A DNA stretch of 28,692 bases from UBA1181 sp963654355 (GTDB lineage Bacteria > Bacteroidota > Bacteroidia > Bacteroidales > Paludibacteraceae): contig CAVKBM010000018.1 of assembly GCA_963654355.1 (NCBI GenBank), positions 1-28,692 on the forward strand. Direction: 5' to 3'. The notes under the pieces are model-generated. The model did not search any database, was not told the DNA's origin, and was given only the letters and a program-made list of their open reading frames with translations. Positions 7,550 to 15,556 of the stretch are shown one piece after another; the first letter of the stretch is position 1, and each line of letters begins with the position of its first letter. Made by a program: the position numbers and the translations under genes.

Positions 7550-8560
7550 CTAAAGCAATCCTTTTTCTTCATTTTCCGAAAACCAATCTTGCAAAGCCTC
7601 CTGCAAAGTCCACTTGTATTCAAATCCAGTCTTACTCATCTTTTCCCCTGAAACATTCGTTGATATTTGCAACTTTACGACTCTATCTCTGCAAATACCC
7701 ATTGGAGAACCCAACATTCCCAAAAGAATTGCAGCAGGCATAATCAAGAAATTCGGCAAATAAGGGACATACGTACTTGTACGAGTGGCAGTTTTCATTG
7801 CAGCGACAATCTGTTCCAAATGATAGGATGGTTCATAGCCACAATTGAAAAGTTGCTGATTTTCAGTTTTTTTTATACAAAAAAGAACGAAACGAACGAG
7901 GTCTTTTACGTAAATACACGCTTTTATTGTGTCTTTTCTTCCTGGATAAGCAAATCGATGTTTCCGTATCGCCCAATACATACGAGTGAAATTCCCATTT
8001 TCCCCTTTTCCAAAAACTACTCCAGGACGAAGTACAACCAACTTACGATAGGGAGCTTCTTTCTGCCATCCCATAAATATTTTTTCGGATACCAACTTTG
8101 AGATTCCGTATGGCGTATTGGGCATAGGTAAATCACCCTCTTTCTTCATGCTCTCTGAAGTTCCATAAACAGAGATACTTGACATAAACACAACCGTACG
8201 TATTCCGTACCGTTCAGCGAAATCAACAACATTTTCTGCCCCTCTTATATTAGTCTCAAAATACTCATAATCTTCATATCCAGGAGTTTGATGAACTGCG
8301 GCTAAATGTATCAAAACATCTTCTTCTGACACTGATACAGGTAGTTTTTCAATTTTCTTCCTCACATCACAATATATGAATTCTGAAGAAACAGCAGACG
8401 CTTTTATTATTGGAGAATTATAATTCTTTAATCGCAGACGCTTCTCCTCCTGCTTTTCAATATCTAAATTGTAAATTTTTGAAGTAGGATACTCGTCTTT
8501 TATCAAATTCGTCAGATGAACTCCGATAAAGCCAGAACCTCCAGTAATAAAAAAATTCAT
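7550..8560 (-). CDS. NAD-dependent epimerase/dehydratase (extended SDR)
   Basis: This 336-residue protein is an extended short-chain dehydrogenase that probably acts on a nucleotide sugar. The Rossmann fold begins with TGGSGFIG (6-13) and acidic Asp33, which favours NAD(H). The active-site triad region is MSSISVYG (126-133) with Tyr151-x-x-x-Lys155. The exact reaction (4-epimerase, dehydratase or reductase) cannot be assigned. Its start lies one base after the glycosyltransferase stop, so the two are probably translationally coupled and may prepare and transfer a sugar for a surface polysaccharide. Confidence 0.9.
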   Translation of the reverse strand: MNFFITGGSGFIGVHLTNLIKDEYPTSKIYNLDIEKQEEKRLRLKNYNSPIIKASAVSSEFIYCDVRKKIEKLPVSVSEEDVLIHLAAVHQTPGYEDYEYFETNIRGAENVVDFAERYGIRTVVFMSSISVYGTSESMKKEGDLPMPNTPYGISKLVSEKIFMGWQKEAPYRKLVVLRPGVVFGKGENGNFTRMYWAIRKHRFAYPGRKDTIKACIYVKDLVRFVLFCIKKTENQQLFNCGYEPSYHLEQIVAAMKTATRTSTYVPYLPNFLIMPAAILLGMLGSPMGICRDRVVKLQISTNVSGEKMSKTGFEYKWTLQEALQDWFSENEEKGLL

Positions 8561-8561
8561 A

Positions 8562-9392
8562 TCATTGCTTTTTGTAGTAACCCAAATCTTCCAACAATTG
8601 ACGATTCCATTGGTGTCTTTCTCTATCGAAAATCCATCCCCACTTATTGAAATATTTAATCATATTCACAAGGTGAATACGCAACATTTTTCTGCTTTTA
8701 TATGATGCCGAACGATGCACATGCACAATCGTAACCTCTGGCCAAAACATAGTTCTATAGTACTTATGCATTCTTCGTGTGATATCAATGTCCTCTGGAT
8801 ACATAAAGAAACGCTCATCAAACAACCCGACTTTCTCAAGACTTTTCATTCTAAAGAACATAAAACTACCCATGTGATAAGGCACATTCATCGGGTGTTT
8901 GTGGTCGTTAAACTCCAAACAATATCTATAATTAATCTTCGCAGTCCATTTTTTTGGCATAAATCGTCTGAAAAAAAGGACTATAGGATCGGGTAATAAC
9001 CTGCAAACATACTGTAAATCTCCATTCGGGTATATCGTATTAGGTATCAACTGAGCAACATCTTCATTTTTGTCCATATACCCAACTATACTATCAATCA
9101 CATGCTCGCCAAATGATACATCTGGATTAATCACTAAATGATAATCAACACTTAACTGACTTGCTCTACGTATCGCCACATTGTGTCCCGCTCCATATCC
9201 CAAATTTTTATTGTTAAATGTATAGTCCACATTGGAAAACTCGGAACATATCTCTCGCAATTCATCTTTAGGCGAATTATCTACCACATAGATTAATTTC
9301 ACATCATTGACAGACAAAGATGCGAGACATTTTCTCAACTCCTCCTTATCATTCTGGTATGTCACAACCGATGCGGTTACCCTGATTTTCAT
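8562..9392 (-). CDS. Family 2 glycosyltransferase
   Basis: This 276-residue cytoplasmic GT2 protein has a GT-A fold. It starts with the nucleotide-binding strand ASVVTYQND (7-15), then VVDNS (36-40), GYGAGHN (65-71), the DxD-equivalent NPDV (89-92) and the acceptor-side motif YPEDIDIT (198-205, with E200/D201/D203). It resembles the rhamnosyltransferase-like WbbL group, but the sugar donor is not readable from sequence. It has no membrane segment. It begins the group with epimerase, DUF4491 and the secreted unknown. A weak TACGTTTTTG sequence upstream (9414-9423) could serve as its -7 box. Confidence 0.92.
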   Translation of the reverse strand: MKIRVTASVVTYQNDKEELRKCLASLSVNDVKLIYVVDNSPKDELREICSEFSNVDYTFNNKNLGYGAGHNVAIRRASQLSVDYHLVINPDVSFGEHVIDSIVGYMDKNEDVAQLIPNTIYPNGDLQYVCRLLPDPIVLFFRRFMPKKWTAKINYRYCLEFNDHKHPMNVPYHMGSFMFFRMKSLEKVGLFDERFFMYPEDIDITRRMHKYYRTMFWPEVTIVHVHRSASYKSRKMLRIHLVNMIKYFNKWGWIFDRERHQWNRQLLEDLGYYKKQ

Positions 9393-9414
9393 GGTGTGTA
9401 TCAGCCTACTCTAC

Positions 9415-9437
9415 AAAAACGTAATTCGTGCGTTTTT
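9415..9437. terminator. Short AT-rich hairpin between nqrF and the glycosyltransferase gene
   Basis: AAAAACG (9415-9421) pairs with CGTTTTT (9431-9437) over a 9-base loop. It could back up the nqr terminator, but it overlaps the possible -7 region of the glycosyltransferase gene, so its role is uncertain. Confidence 0.35.
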
Positions 9438-9460
9438 AGTATTATTCTTTTTAGTTTAGT

Positions 9461-9494
9461 TAAAAGAAGGAGAAAGAAATCATATTCTCTCTCC
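9461..9494 (-). terminator. Probable terminator of the nqr operon
   Basis: On the minus strand GGAGAGAGAA (9485-9494) pairs with TTCTTTCTCC (9469-9478), one G-U pair, with a six-base loop, followed by TTCTTTT. It lies 27 bases past the nqrF stop. Confidence 0.65.
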
Positions 9495-9520
9495 CTCTCC
9501 TCTCTATATCATACTTGAAT

Positions 9521-10789
9521 TTAGCCCCCAAAGTTGTCGTAACGAATCATATCGTCCTCGACTCCTAAGCTATGAAGCAAATCAAGCACAGTCTTTGACA
9601 TCATCGGAGGTCCACAGAGGTAGTACTCCACATCCTCTGGAGCCTCGTGCTTATTTAGATATGTGTTACCCATCACTGGAGCAACAAATCCTGGAGTATA
9701 CTTAACTCCTAAAGCATCTGCCTTTGGATCCTGGCGATCCAATGCCAAATGAAAATGGAAATTAGAAAATTCTTTCTCCAACTCCAAGAAATCATCCAAG
9801 AAGAAAACCTCATCAATACCTCTTGCACCATAGAAATAATGCATCTCTCTATCTCGAGTGTTCAATGTCTTTAACATGTGCATAATCTGTGCTCGAAGAG
9901 GTGCCATACCTGCTCCTCCTCCTACCCAAATCATCTCTCTCTTAGAATCGAACACTGGATGAAAATCACCGTATGGGCCTGACATAGTCACCTTGTCTCC
10001 TGGCTTCAGACTAAAGATATAAGTTGAAGCAATTCCACATGGCACATCCTGGAAACCGACTTGCGGTTTTGGTTTGAATGGAGGGGTTGCAATACGAACT
10101 GTCAACGTGATAATATCTCCCTCATCTGGGTAATTAGCCATTGAGTAAGCACGAATAGTCGGCTCTGTATTCTTTTGATGTAATCCAAAGAGACCAAATT
10201 TCTCCCAGGATGGAACATACAAGTCACCAATCAAAGAACGATCAAAATCGTTATAATTGATGTCGTATGCAGGGATTTTAATCTGGGCGTATGAACCTGG
10301 TAAGAAGTCCATGTGTTCTCCCTTAGGAAGCGCAACCTTGAACTCTTTAATGAAACTTGCAACATTCTTGTTTCCAATAACGGTACACTCCCATTCCTTA
10401 ACACCCATAACAGACTCAGGCACTTTAATCTTCATATCGCCCTTCACCTTTGTTTGACAACCCAAACGCCAGTGATTCTGCTGCTCTTTTCTTGAAAAAT
10501 GACCTTTTTCAGAGTCTAAGATTTCTCCTCCTCCTTCTAAGACTTGACACTTACATTGTCCACAAGAACCCTTACCACCACAGGCAGAAGGCAAGTGAAC
10601 TCCATTAACAGCCAATGTGTTAAGCAAAGACGAACCCGACTCTACTTCAATAACATTATCGTCGTTAATAGTAATTTTCGCTGCTCCTGATGTAACCAAA
10701 TACTTCTTGGCAACGAGAAGGAGTATTACAAGCGCCAAAATAATGACGAGGAATACTACAATACTAGTTAAAATCAACGTTATATCCAT
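9521..10789 (-). CDS. nqrF: Na+-translocating NADH:quinone reductase subunit F
   Basis: NqrF is the NADH-oxidising entry subunit of Na+-NQR. The domains in order are an N-terminal membrane helix (about 4-27), a plant-type 2Fe-2S ferredoxin domain with Cys70, Cys76, Cys79 and Cys111, an FAD domain with RAYSMAN (213-219), and an NADH domain with GGGAGMAPLR (290-299) and YYLCGPPMM (389-397). The length (422) is close to other NqrF (about 405-420), and the protein ends in the typical aromatic-Gly-Gly tail (DNFGG). It is the last gene of the operon and follows nqrE by 14 bases, with an SD-like TAGGAGT in that gap. Confidence 0.97.
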   Translation of the reverse strand: MDITLILTSIVVFLVIILALVILLLVAKKYLVTSGAAKITINDDNVIEVESGSSLLNTLAVNGVHLPSACGGKGSCGQCKCQVLEGGGEILDSEKGHFSRKEQQNHWRLGCQTKVKGDMKIKVPESVMGVKEWECTVIGNKNVASFIKEFKVALPKGEHMDFLPGSYAQIKIPAYDINYNDFDRSLIGDLYVPSWEKFGLFGLHQKNTEPTIRAYSMANYPDEGDIITLTVRIATPPFKPKPQVGFQDVPCGIASTYIFSLKPGDKVTMSGPYGDFHPVFDSKREMIWVGGGAGMAPLRAQIMHMLKTLNTRDREMHYFYGARGIDEVFFLDDFLELEKEFSNFHFHLALDRQDPKADALGVKYTPGFVAPVMGNTYLNKHEAPEDVEYYLCGPPMMSKTVLDLLHSLGVEDDMIRYDNFGG

Positions 10790-10796
10790 TGTTTAT

Positions 10797-10803
10797 ACTC
10801 CTA
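10797..10803 (-). promoter_or_regulatory. Shine-Dalgarno-like ribosome binding site of nqrF
   Basis: TAGGAGT on the minus strand ends 7 bases before the nqrF ATG and abuts the nqrE stop codon. Such sites are rare in this window, where most genes start after A/T-rich leaders. Confidence 0.55.
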
Positions 10804-11400
10804 TTAAATTGTTAAACCAGAGAAGCACATGAATGCCATTGCCATCAAACCGACTGTGATAAAGGTGATACCTAAACCACGAAGAGGCGCAGGCACATTT
10901 GAATACTGAAGTCTTTCTCTAATCGCAGCCAACGCAACGATAGCCAAAGCCCATCCAATTCCAGAACCTAATGCGTATGTCGCCGCCAATCCGACATTCT
11001 CAAAATGTCTTTGTTGCATAAATAAACATGCACCCATAATAGCACAGTTTACAGCAATCAACGGCAAGAAAATTCCTAACGATGCATATAGCGACGGACT
11101 GAATTTTTCAATCGCCATCTCCAAAATTTGCACAACACCTGCAATAACTGCGATGAAGAGGATAAAACTCAAGAAGCTCAAGTCAACACCCTGTACGATC
11201 GCATTAGGTGCTAAAACATAATTCTCTAACAGATAATTCAGAGGAACGGTTACAAGCAACACGAACGTTACAGATGCTCCCAATCCTAAGGCCGTCTTGA
11301 CATTCTTTGATACTGCTAAATAGGAACACATTCCCAAGAAGTAGCAGAAAATCATATTGTCCACAAAGATGGACTTTACAAATAAACTTAAATATTCCAT
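10804..11400 (-). CDS. nqrE: Na+-translocating NADH:quinone reductase subunit E
   Basis: NqrE is a six-helix membrane subunit of Na+-NQR and pairs with NqrD around a membrane-buried iron cofactor. At 198 residues it has the normal length. The cofactor cysteines are in place: Cys25 (GMC) in the first helix and Cys119 (VNCAIMG) in the mirrored helix, matching the inverted repeat shared with NqrD and RnfA. It follows nqrD by 22 bases. Confidence 0.97.
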   Translation of the reverse strand: MEYLSLFVKSIFVDNMIFCYFLGMCSYLAVSKNVKTALGLGASVTFVLLVTVPLNYLLENYVLAPNAIVQGVDLSFLSFILFIAVIAGVVQILEMAIEKFSPSLYASLGIFLPLIAVNCAIMGACLFMQQRHFENVGLAATYALGSGIGWALAIVALAAIRERLQYSNVPAPLRGLGITFITVGLMAMAFMCFSGLTI

Positions 11401-11422
11401 ATTCTAATCTCTATTAGGAATT

Positions 11423-12058
11423 TTAATTGCTCTTCTCCTGAAGGTCTGGGTTCTTCGCACGCTGAAACCAAATGATACATGCTAAGATAATCAATGCCAT
11501 TGGAGGCAAAACCATCAACCCATTATTCATATATCCAAAATCATACACGCACTGTGGAATCAAATGGAATCCTAATAATGTTCCTGATCCTAAAATTTCA
11601 CGGAAAACTCCTACAATAACAAGAATCAACGCGTAACCTAAACCATTTCCGACACCATCCAAAAATGACTCCCATGGTCCATTAGACATTGCGAATGCTT
11701 CCAAACGTCCCATCAAAATACAATTTGTGATGATTAATCCTACGTAAACAGACAACTGCACACTCACATCATAGGCAAAAGCCTTCAATATTTGACTAAC
11801 GATTGTTACCAATGCTGCACATACGACCAACTGCACAATGATACGTATACGATTCGGTATCGTGTTTCGTATTAACGATATAACCAAGTTGGCAAATGCA
11901 ACAATCACAGTTACCGACAAACCCATCACCAACGCAGGCTCTAATTTAGAGGTAACCGCCAAAGCAGAACAGATACCCAAAACCTGAACCGCAACAGGAT
12001 TATTCAATCCTAACGGACTCAAAAAAACTTCTTTGTTTTTCTTTGAAAATAATTCCAT
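11423..12058 (-). CDS. nqrD: Na+-translocating NADH:quinone reductase subunit D
   Basis: NqrD is the membrane subunit homologous to NqrE and RnfE. It is 211 residues long with six predicted helices. Cys30 (LGICSALAVT) and Cys113 (TNCILMGR) are the expected iron-cofactor ligands contributed to the NqrD/E interface. The C-terminal tail is short and charged. It is preceded by an unusually good Shine-Dalgarno sequence and follows nqrC by 13 bases. Confidence 0.97.
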   Translation of the reverse strand: MELFSKKNKEVFLSPLGLNNPVAVQVLGICSALAVTSKLEPALVMGLSVTVIVAFANLVISLIRNTIPNRIRIIVQLVVCAALVTIVSQILKAFAYDVSVQLSVYVGLIITNCILMGRLEAFAMSNGPWESFLDGVGNGLGYALILVIVGVFREILGSGTLLGFHLIPQCVYDFGYMNNGLMVLPPMALIILACIIWFQRAKNPDLQEKSN

Positions 12059-12066
12059 ATCTGTTT

Positions 12067-12073
12067 CCTCCTT
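12067..12073 (-). promoter_or_regulatory. Strong Shine-Dalgarno site of nqrD
   Basis: AAGGAGG on the minus strand is a full anti-SD complement lying 8 bases before the nqrD ATG (12058) and overlapping the nqrC stop codon (12072-12074). It is the clearest SD in a window where most starts lack one. Confidence 0.65.
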
Positions 12074-12902
12074 ATTTTACTTCTGCCACTTGTGCTTTGA
12101 CTGAATCTGCCACTTGCTTTACCACAGACGAAATAGAATCTTGAATCGCATTGGTAGAATCTTGCTTTGCAACAATAGCAGCGGGATCAGTTAAAACCTC
12201 TACATTCTTAACAGCAACCTCAGGTTCACTAGGATTGAAGAACTTAGAATACTTTCCTAAGCAAGTGTGCAACATTTTGTTCACACCATTGGAAGTGATT
12301 GTACCACCAGTGATACCATCAACCTCACACTCAGGATTTGAAACTTTTCCACTCTTCACTACAGAAATCTTAACCTCTCCATTCTCTTGCAAAAGTTTAC
12401 CTTCGAAATGTGATTGGAAAGCAGGTGTTGCGATTTCAGCACCCAAACCAGGAGTCTCTCCTTCATGCGAAAAAAAAGTCCCATAGATTGTCTTCTTGTC
12501 TGCATTGAATGAGACATACCCCCAAATTGGTCCCCAAAGCCCTGCACCATAGAGAGGAGCAACATACTTTGTTTCACCATTTACTTCACAAACGTAAAGT
12601 GGAAGTTCATTCTTAATATTCTTAGATTCAACCTTAAAGCCACCAGTTTCTGAAACCACATTTCCTAATGTGTCCAAAAGTTGGTCTTCCTTAACGTATT
12701 TATTATAAATAGTCTCAACATCTCCCCTCAATTCTTCCTCAGAAACATTCAAAGAGGTGAGAATTTGCTTCATCTTGTCCAACTCTACATTCTTATCCTG
12801 CTTTTCTTTCAGGGAAGAAGAAACAAACGCCAAGAGGAATGCAACGATAATAACCATTACCGAAGCATATACGATAGTATAACCGTTACTATTTGTATTC
12901 AT
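12072..12902 (-). CDS. nqrC: Na+-translocating NADH:quinone reductase subunit C, with extended C-terminus
   Basis: NqrC is the subunit carrying a covalent FMN on its periplasmic domain. It has one N-terminal membrane helix (about 8-30), the conserved HEGETPGLGAE (147-156) and the FMN attachment motif D-G-I-T-G-G-T-I-T-S (195-204), in which Thr203 is the expected phosphoester-linked residue. The fold should end near residue 228 (LGKYSKFF). The remaining 48 or so residues form an Asp/Ser/Val/Ala-rich, probably amphipathic helical tail absent from well-known NqrC proteins such as that of Vibrio (about 257 residues). The start lies 6 bases after nqrB. Confidence 0.95.
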   Translation of the reverse strand: MNTNSNGYTIVYASVMVIIVAFLLAFVSSSLKEKQDKNVELDKMKQILTSLNVSEEELRGDVETIYNKYVKEDQLLDTLGNVVSETGGFKVESKNIKNELPLYVCEVNGETKYVAPLYGAGLWGPIWGYVSFNADKKTIYGTFFSHEGETPGLGAEIATPAFQSHFEGKLLQENGEVKISVVKSGKVSNPECEVDGITGGTITSNGVNKMLHTCLGKYSKFFNPSEPEVAVKNVEVLTDPAAIVAKQDSTNAIQDSISSVVKQVADSVKAQVAEVK

Positions 12903-12908
12903 ACTCTT

Positions 12909-14102
12909 CTATTTTTTAGCAACTCGACTTAATCTTCTCTTGATGTTTCTCTGTACGAAACAGTAGTCAATCAACGCTGCAAAGACGTTCATCAACAAGA
13001 TTGCCAACATCATACCTTCTGGGTAACCTGGGTTCAAGCAACGTACTACAATAGCGATGAATCCAATGAGGAATCCGAAGATGTACTTTCCACACTCTGT
13101 TCTTGGTGAAGTTACAGGGTCTGTTGCCATAAAAACAGCACCGAAACAGAAACCACCCAAGAAAATGTGTTCGTACCAAGGCAACTGCATCACTGAATTA
13201 GCACCAATTGCATTGAACATCAACGCTGTTGCAATACCTCCGACGAAAACTGACAACATTGTCTTCCAACTTGCAATGCCCGTCCACAAGAGGATGAACG
13301 CACCGATTGCGATAGCGACAACGCTTGTCTCACCGATTGATCCTGGATACAAACCAATGATCATGTCCATTACAGACATATTACCTCCAACAGCGTTTAC
13401 GATAGTGTCTGCTGAACCAGTTGCAACCTGACCGAGCGGTGTTGCACCCGTGAATCCGTCGACCAAAGCCTCTTTTTGTCCTAATCCGAAGAAGTTGTTT
13501 AAAGAAATCCAAACTGAATCTCCTGACATCTTTGTTGGATAAGCGAAAAACAAAAATGCACGAGTAACCAATGCGACATTAAAGATATTATATCCTGTTC
13601 CACCGAACACCTCTTTAGCGAAAATAACCGCAAAAGCAGTAGCAACAGCCAAAATCCATAATGGGCATTCTACAGGAACAATCATAGGAATCAGCATACC
13701 AGAAACAAGGAATCCTTCTTGAATCTCCTCATTCTTCCACTGAGCCACAACAAACTCAATTCCAAGTCCTACAACGTATGATACGACTATCTTTGGCAAC
13801 ACAGCCAAGAAGCCATAGACGAAAGTTTCAATAAAAGAAGCCGTTTCCCCATGCACTAAAAAGTGTTGATACCCAACGTTGTACATACCGAAAAGCAACG
13901 CAGGCAACAAAGCAATCACAACAATGGACATCGCACGTTTTGAGTCGATACAGTCGTGAATGTGGCTTCCTCTCTTCGCTGTCGTATTCGGAACGAACAA
14001 GAACGACTCAAATCCGTCGAATACAGAGCGAAATGCGTGAAATTTTCCGTCCCCTTCAAAAGACGGCTTCACTTTGTCGAGAAAATTTCTTAACGCTTTC
14101 AA
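12909..14102 (-). CDS. nqrB: Na+-translocating NADH:quinone reductase subunit B
   Basis: NqrB is the large membrane subunit, with about ten helices, a covalent FMN and a part in the Na+ channel. It is 397 residues long, within the family range. The FMN motif is D-G-F-T-G-A-T-P-L-G (215-224), with Thr221 as the attachment residue. ATDPVTSP (326-333) is conserved in the NqrB/RnfD family. The start codon is TTG: the N-terminus MKALRNFLDK aligns with family members, no upstream in-frame ATG exists before the preceding gene, and the next Met is residue 58. It follows nqrA by 35 bases. Confidence 0.96.
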   Translation of the reverse strand: MKALRNFLDKVKPSFEGDGKFHAFRSVFDGFESFLFVPNTTAKRGSHIHDCIDSKRAMSIVVIALLPALLFGMYNVGYQHFLVHGETASFIETFVYGFLAVLPKIVVSYVVGLGIEFVVAQWKNEEIQEGFLVSGMLIPMIVPVECPLWILAVATAFAVIFAKEVFGGTGYNIFNVALVTRAFLFFAYPTKMSGDSVWISLNNFFGLGQKEALVDGFTGATPLGQVATGSADTIVNAVGGNMSVMDMIIGLYPGSIGETSVVAIAIGAFILLWTGIASWKTMLSVFVGGIATALMFNAIGANSVMQLPWYEHIFLGGFCFGAVFMATDPVTSPRTECGKYIFGFLIGFIAIVVRCLNPGYPEGMMLAILLMNVFAALIDYCFVQRNIKRRLSRVAKK

Positions 14103-14137
14103 TGTTATATTATTTTAGTTATTACACAATTTTAGAC

Positions 14138-15493
14138 CTACGCTAACTCCTTACGAAGAAAGTCCAATCCCTCGCGGACAATTCTTTGCGTCTCAATCTT
14201 CGACGTGCAGACAAACTCACATAAAGCGAAATCTTCTGGCGCAACTTCGTAAATTCCTAATTGCTCCATCTTGTCTATATCTTTCGCCATGATTGCCTTC
14301 ACAAGATACTCCGGATAAATATCCATTGGAAACACCTTGTCATATTCGCCAGACATGATGAACGCACGCTCACCGCCATTGATATTTGTATCAAAAACAT
14401 ACTCTTTCTCCTTGCCCATCAGCCAAGAGAAGTAAGAACGACTTACACTAAATTTGTTCAACCTTGGTGCAATCCATCCTAAGAACTCATTGTTGTGGTC
14501 TCCTTCTGGGATAACAGTAATCTGAGAATCAAAAGATCCTAAATATCCATCTGCTGAAATCTGCGTTCCTGACAATGCGTTTCCACTAATATAACGAACA
14601 TCGTCTCCATCAATATTATTAGCAATCACATTTGCAACAGACTCTCCCACCCTCATATCATAGTACTGAGGTGTCTTCACGGAAGAACCTGTCAAAGCAA
14701 CTTTCTTGGCAAAAGATATCTGTCCGTTTTTGAAAGCCGCACCAATCATAGCAACATCTTGCGGATTAATCGTCCAAACCACATCGCCCTTATTGATAGG
14801 ATCAATGTGATGAATCTGAACACCTACATTTCCCGTTGGATGCGCACCAATGAATTCGTGCAACTCTACACCCTTTGTCTTCTTGTAGATGTTTGAAGCA
14901 CTTTCAGCATTGATGCCAATGTGTATTTTCCCTGACGTTAATTTTGACAACGCATCAATTCCATACTGAAAATCCTCTTCTCTTCCCACCAAAATGTATT
15001 CAAAGTTAGGAGCCAAAGGAGCCGTGTCAAAACCAGAAATGAAAATCGCCTTGGGGTTATCGTTCGGATCAGCAACGATATCGTAAGGACGTTGCTTGAT
15101 GAAAGCGAAGAAACCTGCGTTGAGCATCGCTTCTTTTACCTTCTCTGCCGATAACTCGGAAGGGCGCGCTTTTGGAAACTCTTCTGAAACGAATTGTCCA
15201 TCCGACTTCAACCGAATGTCCAGAACCTTTCTCTTATCCCCACGATTTACTGCGACAACCTCGCCACTTACTGGGGAAACGAATTTCAAATCCTGATTTG
15301 TCTTGCTTTGGAACAAAACCGTCCCGACTTTCACTTTATCTCCCTCTCGGACAAGCACTTTCGGTTTGATGCCGTGAAAATCATCAGGTCTGACAGAAAA
15401 CGACTCAGAAGCACCGACCTTCGCCAGTACTTCCTTTGCCTTTCCTTTCATGTTAATGTCAAGACCTTTTTTAATTCTAATCACCTCAGACAT
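14138..15493 (-). CDS. nqrA: Na+-translocating NADH:quinone reductase subunit A
   Basis: NqrA is the peripheral cytoplasmic subunit next to NqrB, involved in quinone access. It is 451 residues long, normal for the family. The opening VIRIKKGLDINMKGKA (4-19) is the NqrA signature. GVQIHHIDPI and DVAMIGAAFKNGQ lie in the middle. It has no membrane helix or cofactor motif, as expected. It is the first gene of nqrABCDEF, 63 bases downstream of lpxA. A TACCTTTA box at 15546-15553 may drive it independently. Confidence 0.97.
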   Translation of the reverse strand: MSEVIRIKKGLDINMKGKAKEVLAKVGASESFSVRPDDFHGIKPKVLVREGDKVKVGTVLFQSKTNQDLKFVSPVSGEVVAVNRGDKRKVLDIRLKSDGQFVSEEFPKARPSELSAEKVKEAMLNAGFFAFIKQRPYDIVADPNDNPKAIFISGFDTAPLAPNFEYILVGREEDFQYGIDALSKLTSGKIHIGINAESASNIYKKTKGVELHEFIGAHPTGNVGVQIHHIDPINKGDVVWTINPQDVAMIGAAFKNGQISFAKKVALTGSSVKTPQYYDMRVGESVANVIANNIDGDDVRYISGNALSGTQISADGYLGSFDSQITVIPEGDHNNEFLGWIAPRLNKFSVSRSYFSWLMGKEKEYVFDTNINGGERAFIMSGEYDKVFPMDIYPEYLVKAIMAKDIDKMEQLGIYEVAPEDFALCEFVCTSKIETQRIVREGLDFLRKELA

Positions 15494-15515
15494 ATAACTA
15501 TAATTAATAAAATTT

Positions 15516-15530
15516 CTGAAAGTTTTTCAG
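15516..15530 (-). terminator. Small hairpin between lpxA and nqrA
   Basis: CTGAAA and TTTCAG form a 6-bp stem with a 3-base loop, followed on the minus strand by AAATTTTATTAATT. It could be a weak terminator after lpxA or part of the nqrA leader. The short stem and interrupted T-run make it uncertain. Confidence 0.35.
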
Positions 15531-15545
15531 CCAATAATTGACCTA

Positions 15546-15553
15546 TAAAGGTA
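15546..15553 (-). promoter_or_regulatory. Candidate -7 box for the nqr operon
   Basis: TACCTTTA on the minus strand differs from TAnnTTTG at the last base only. It lies 52 bases before the nqrA ATG and just beyond the lpxA stop. No -33 element is apparent. Confidence 0.35.
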
Positions 15554-15556
15554 CCA

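Noticed and set aside
12359..12580. Second minus-strand frame inside nqrC
   Set aside because: It overlaps conserved nqrC sequence in another frame, and there is no sign of a frameshift in nqrC.
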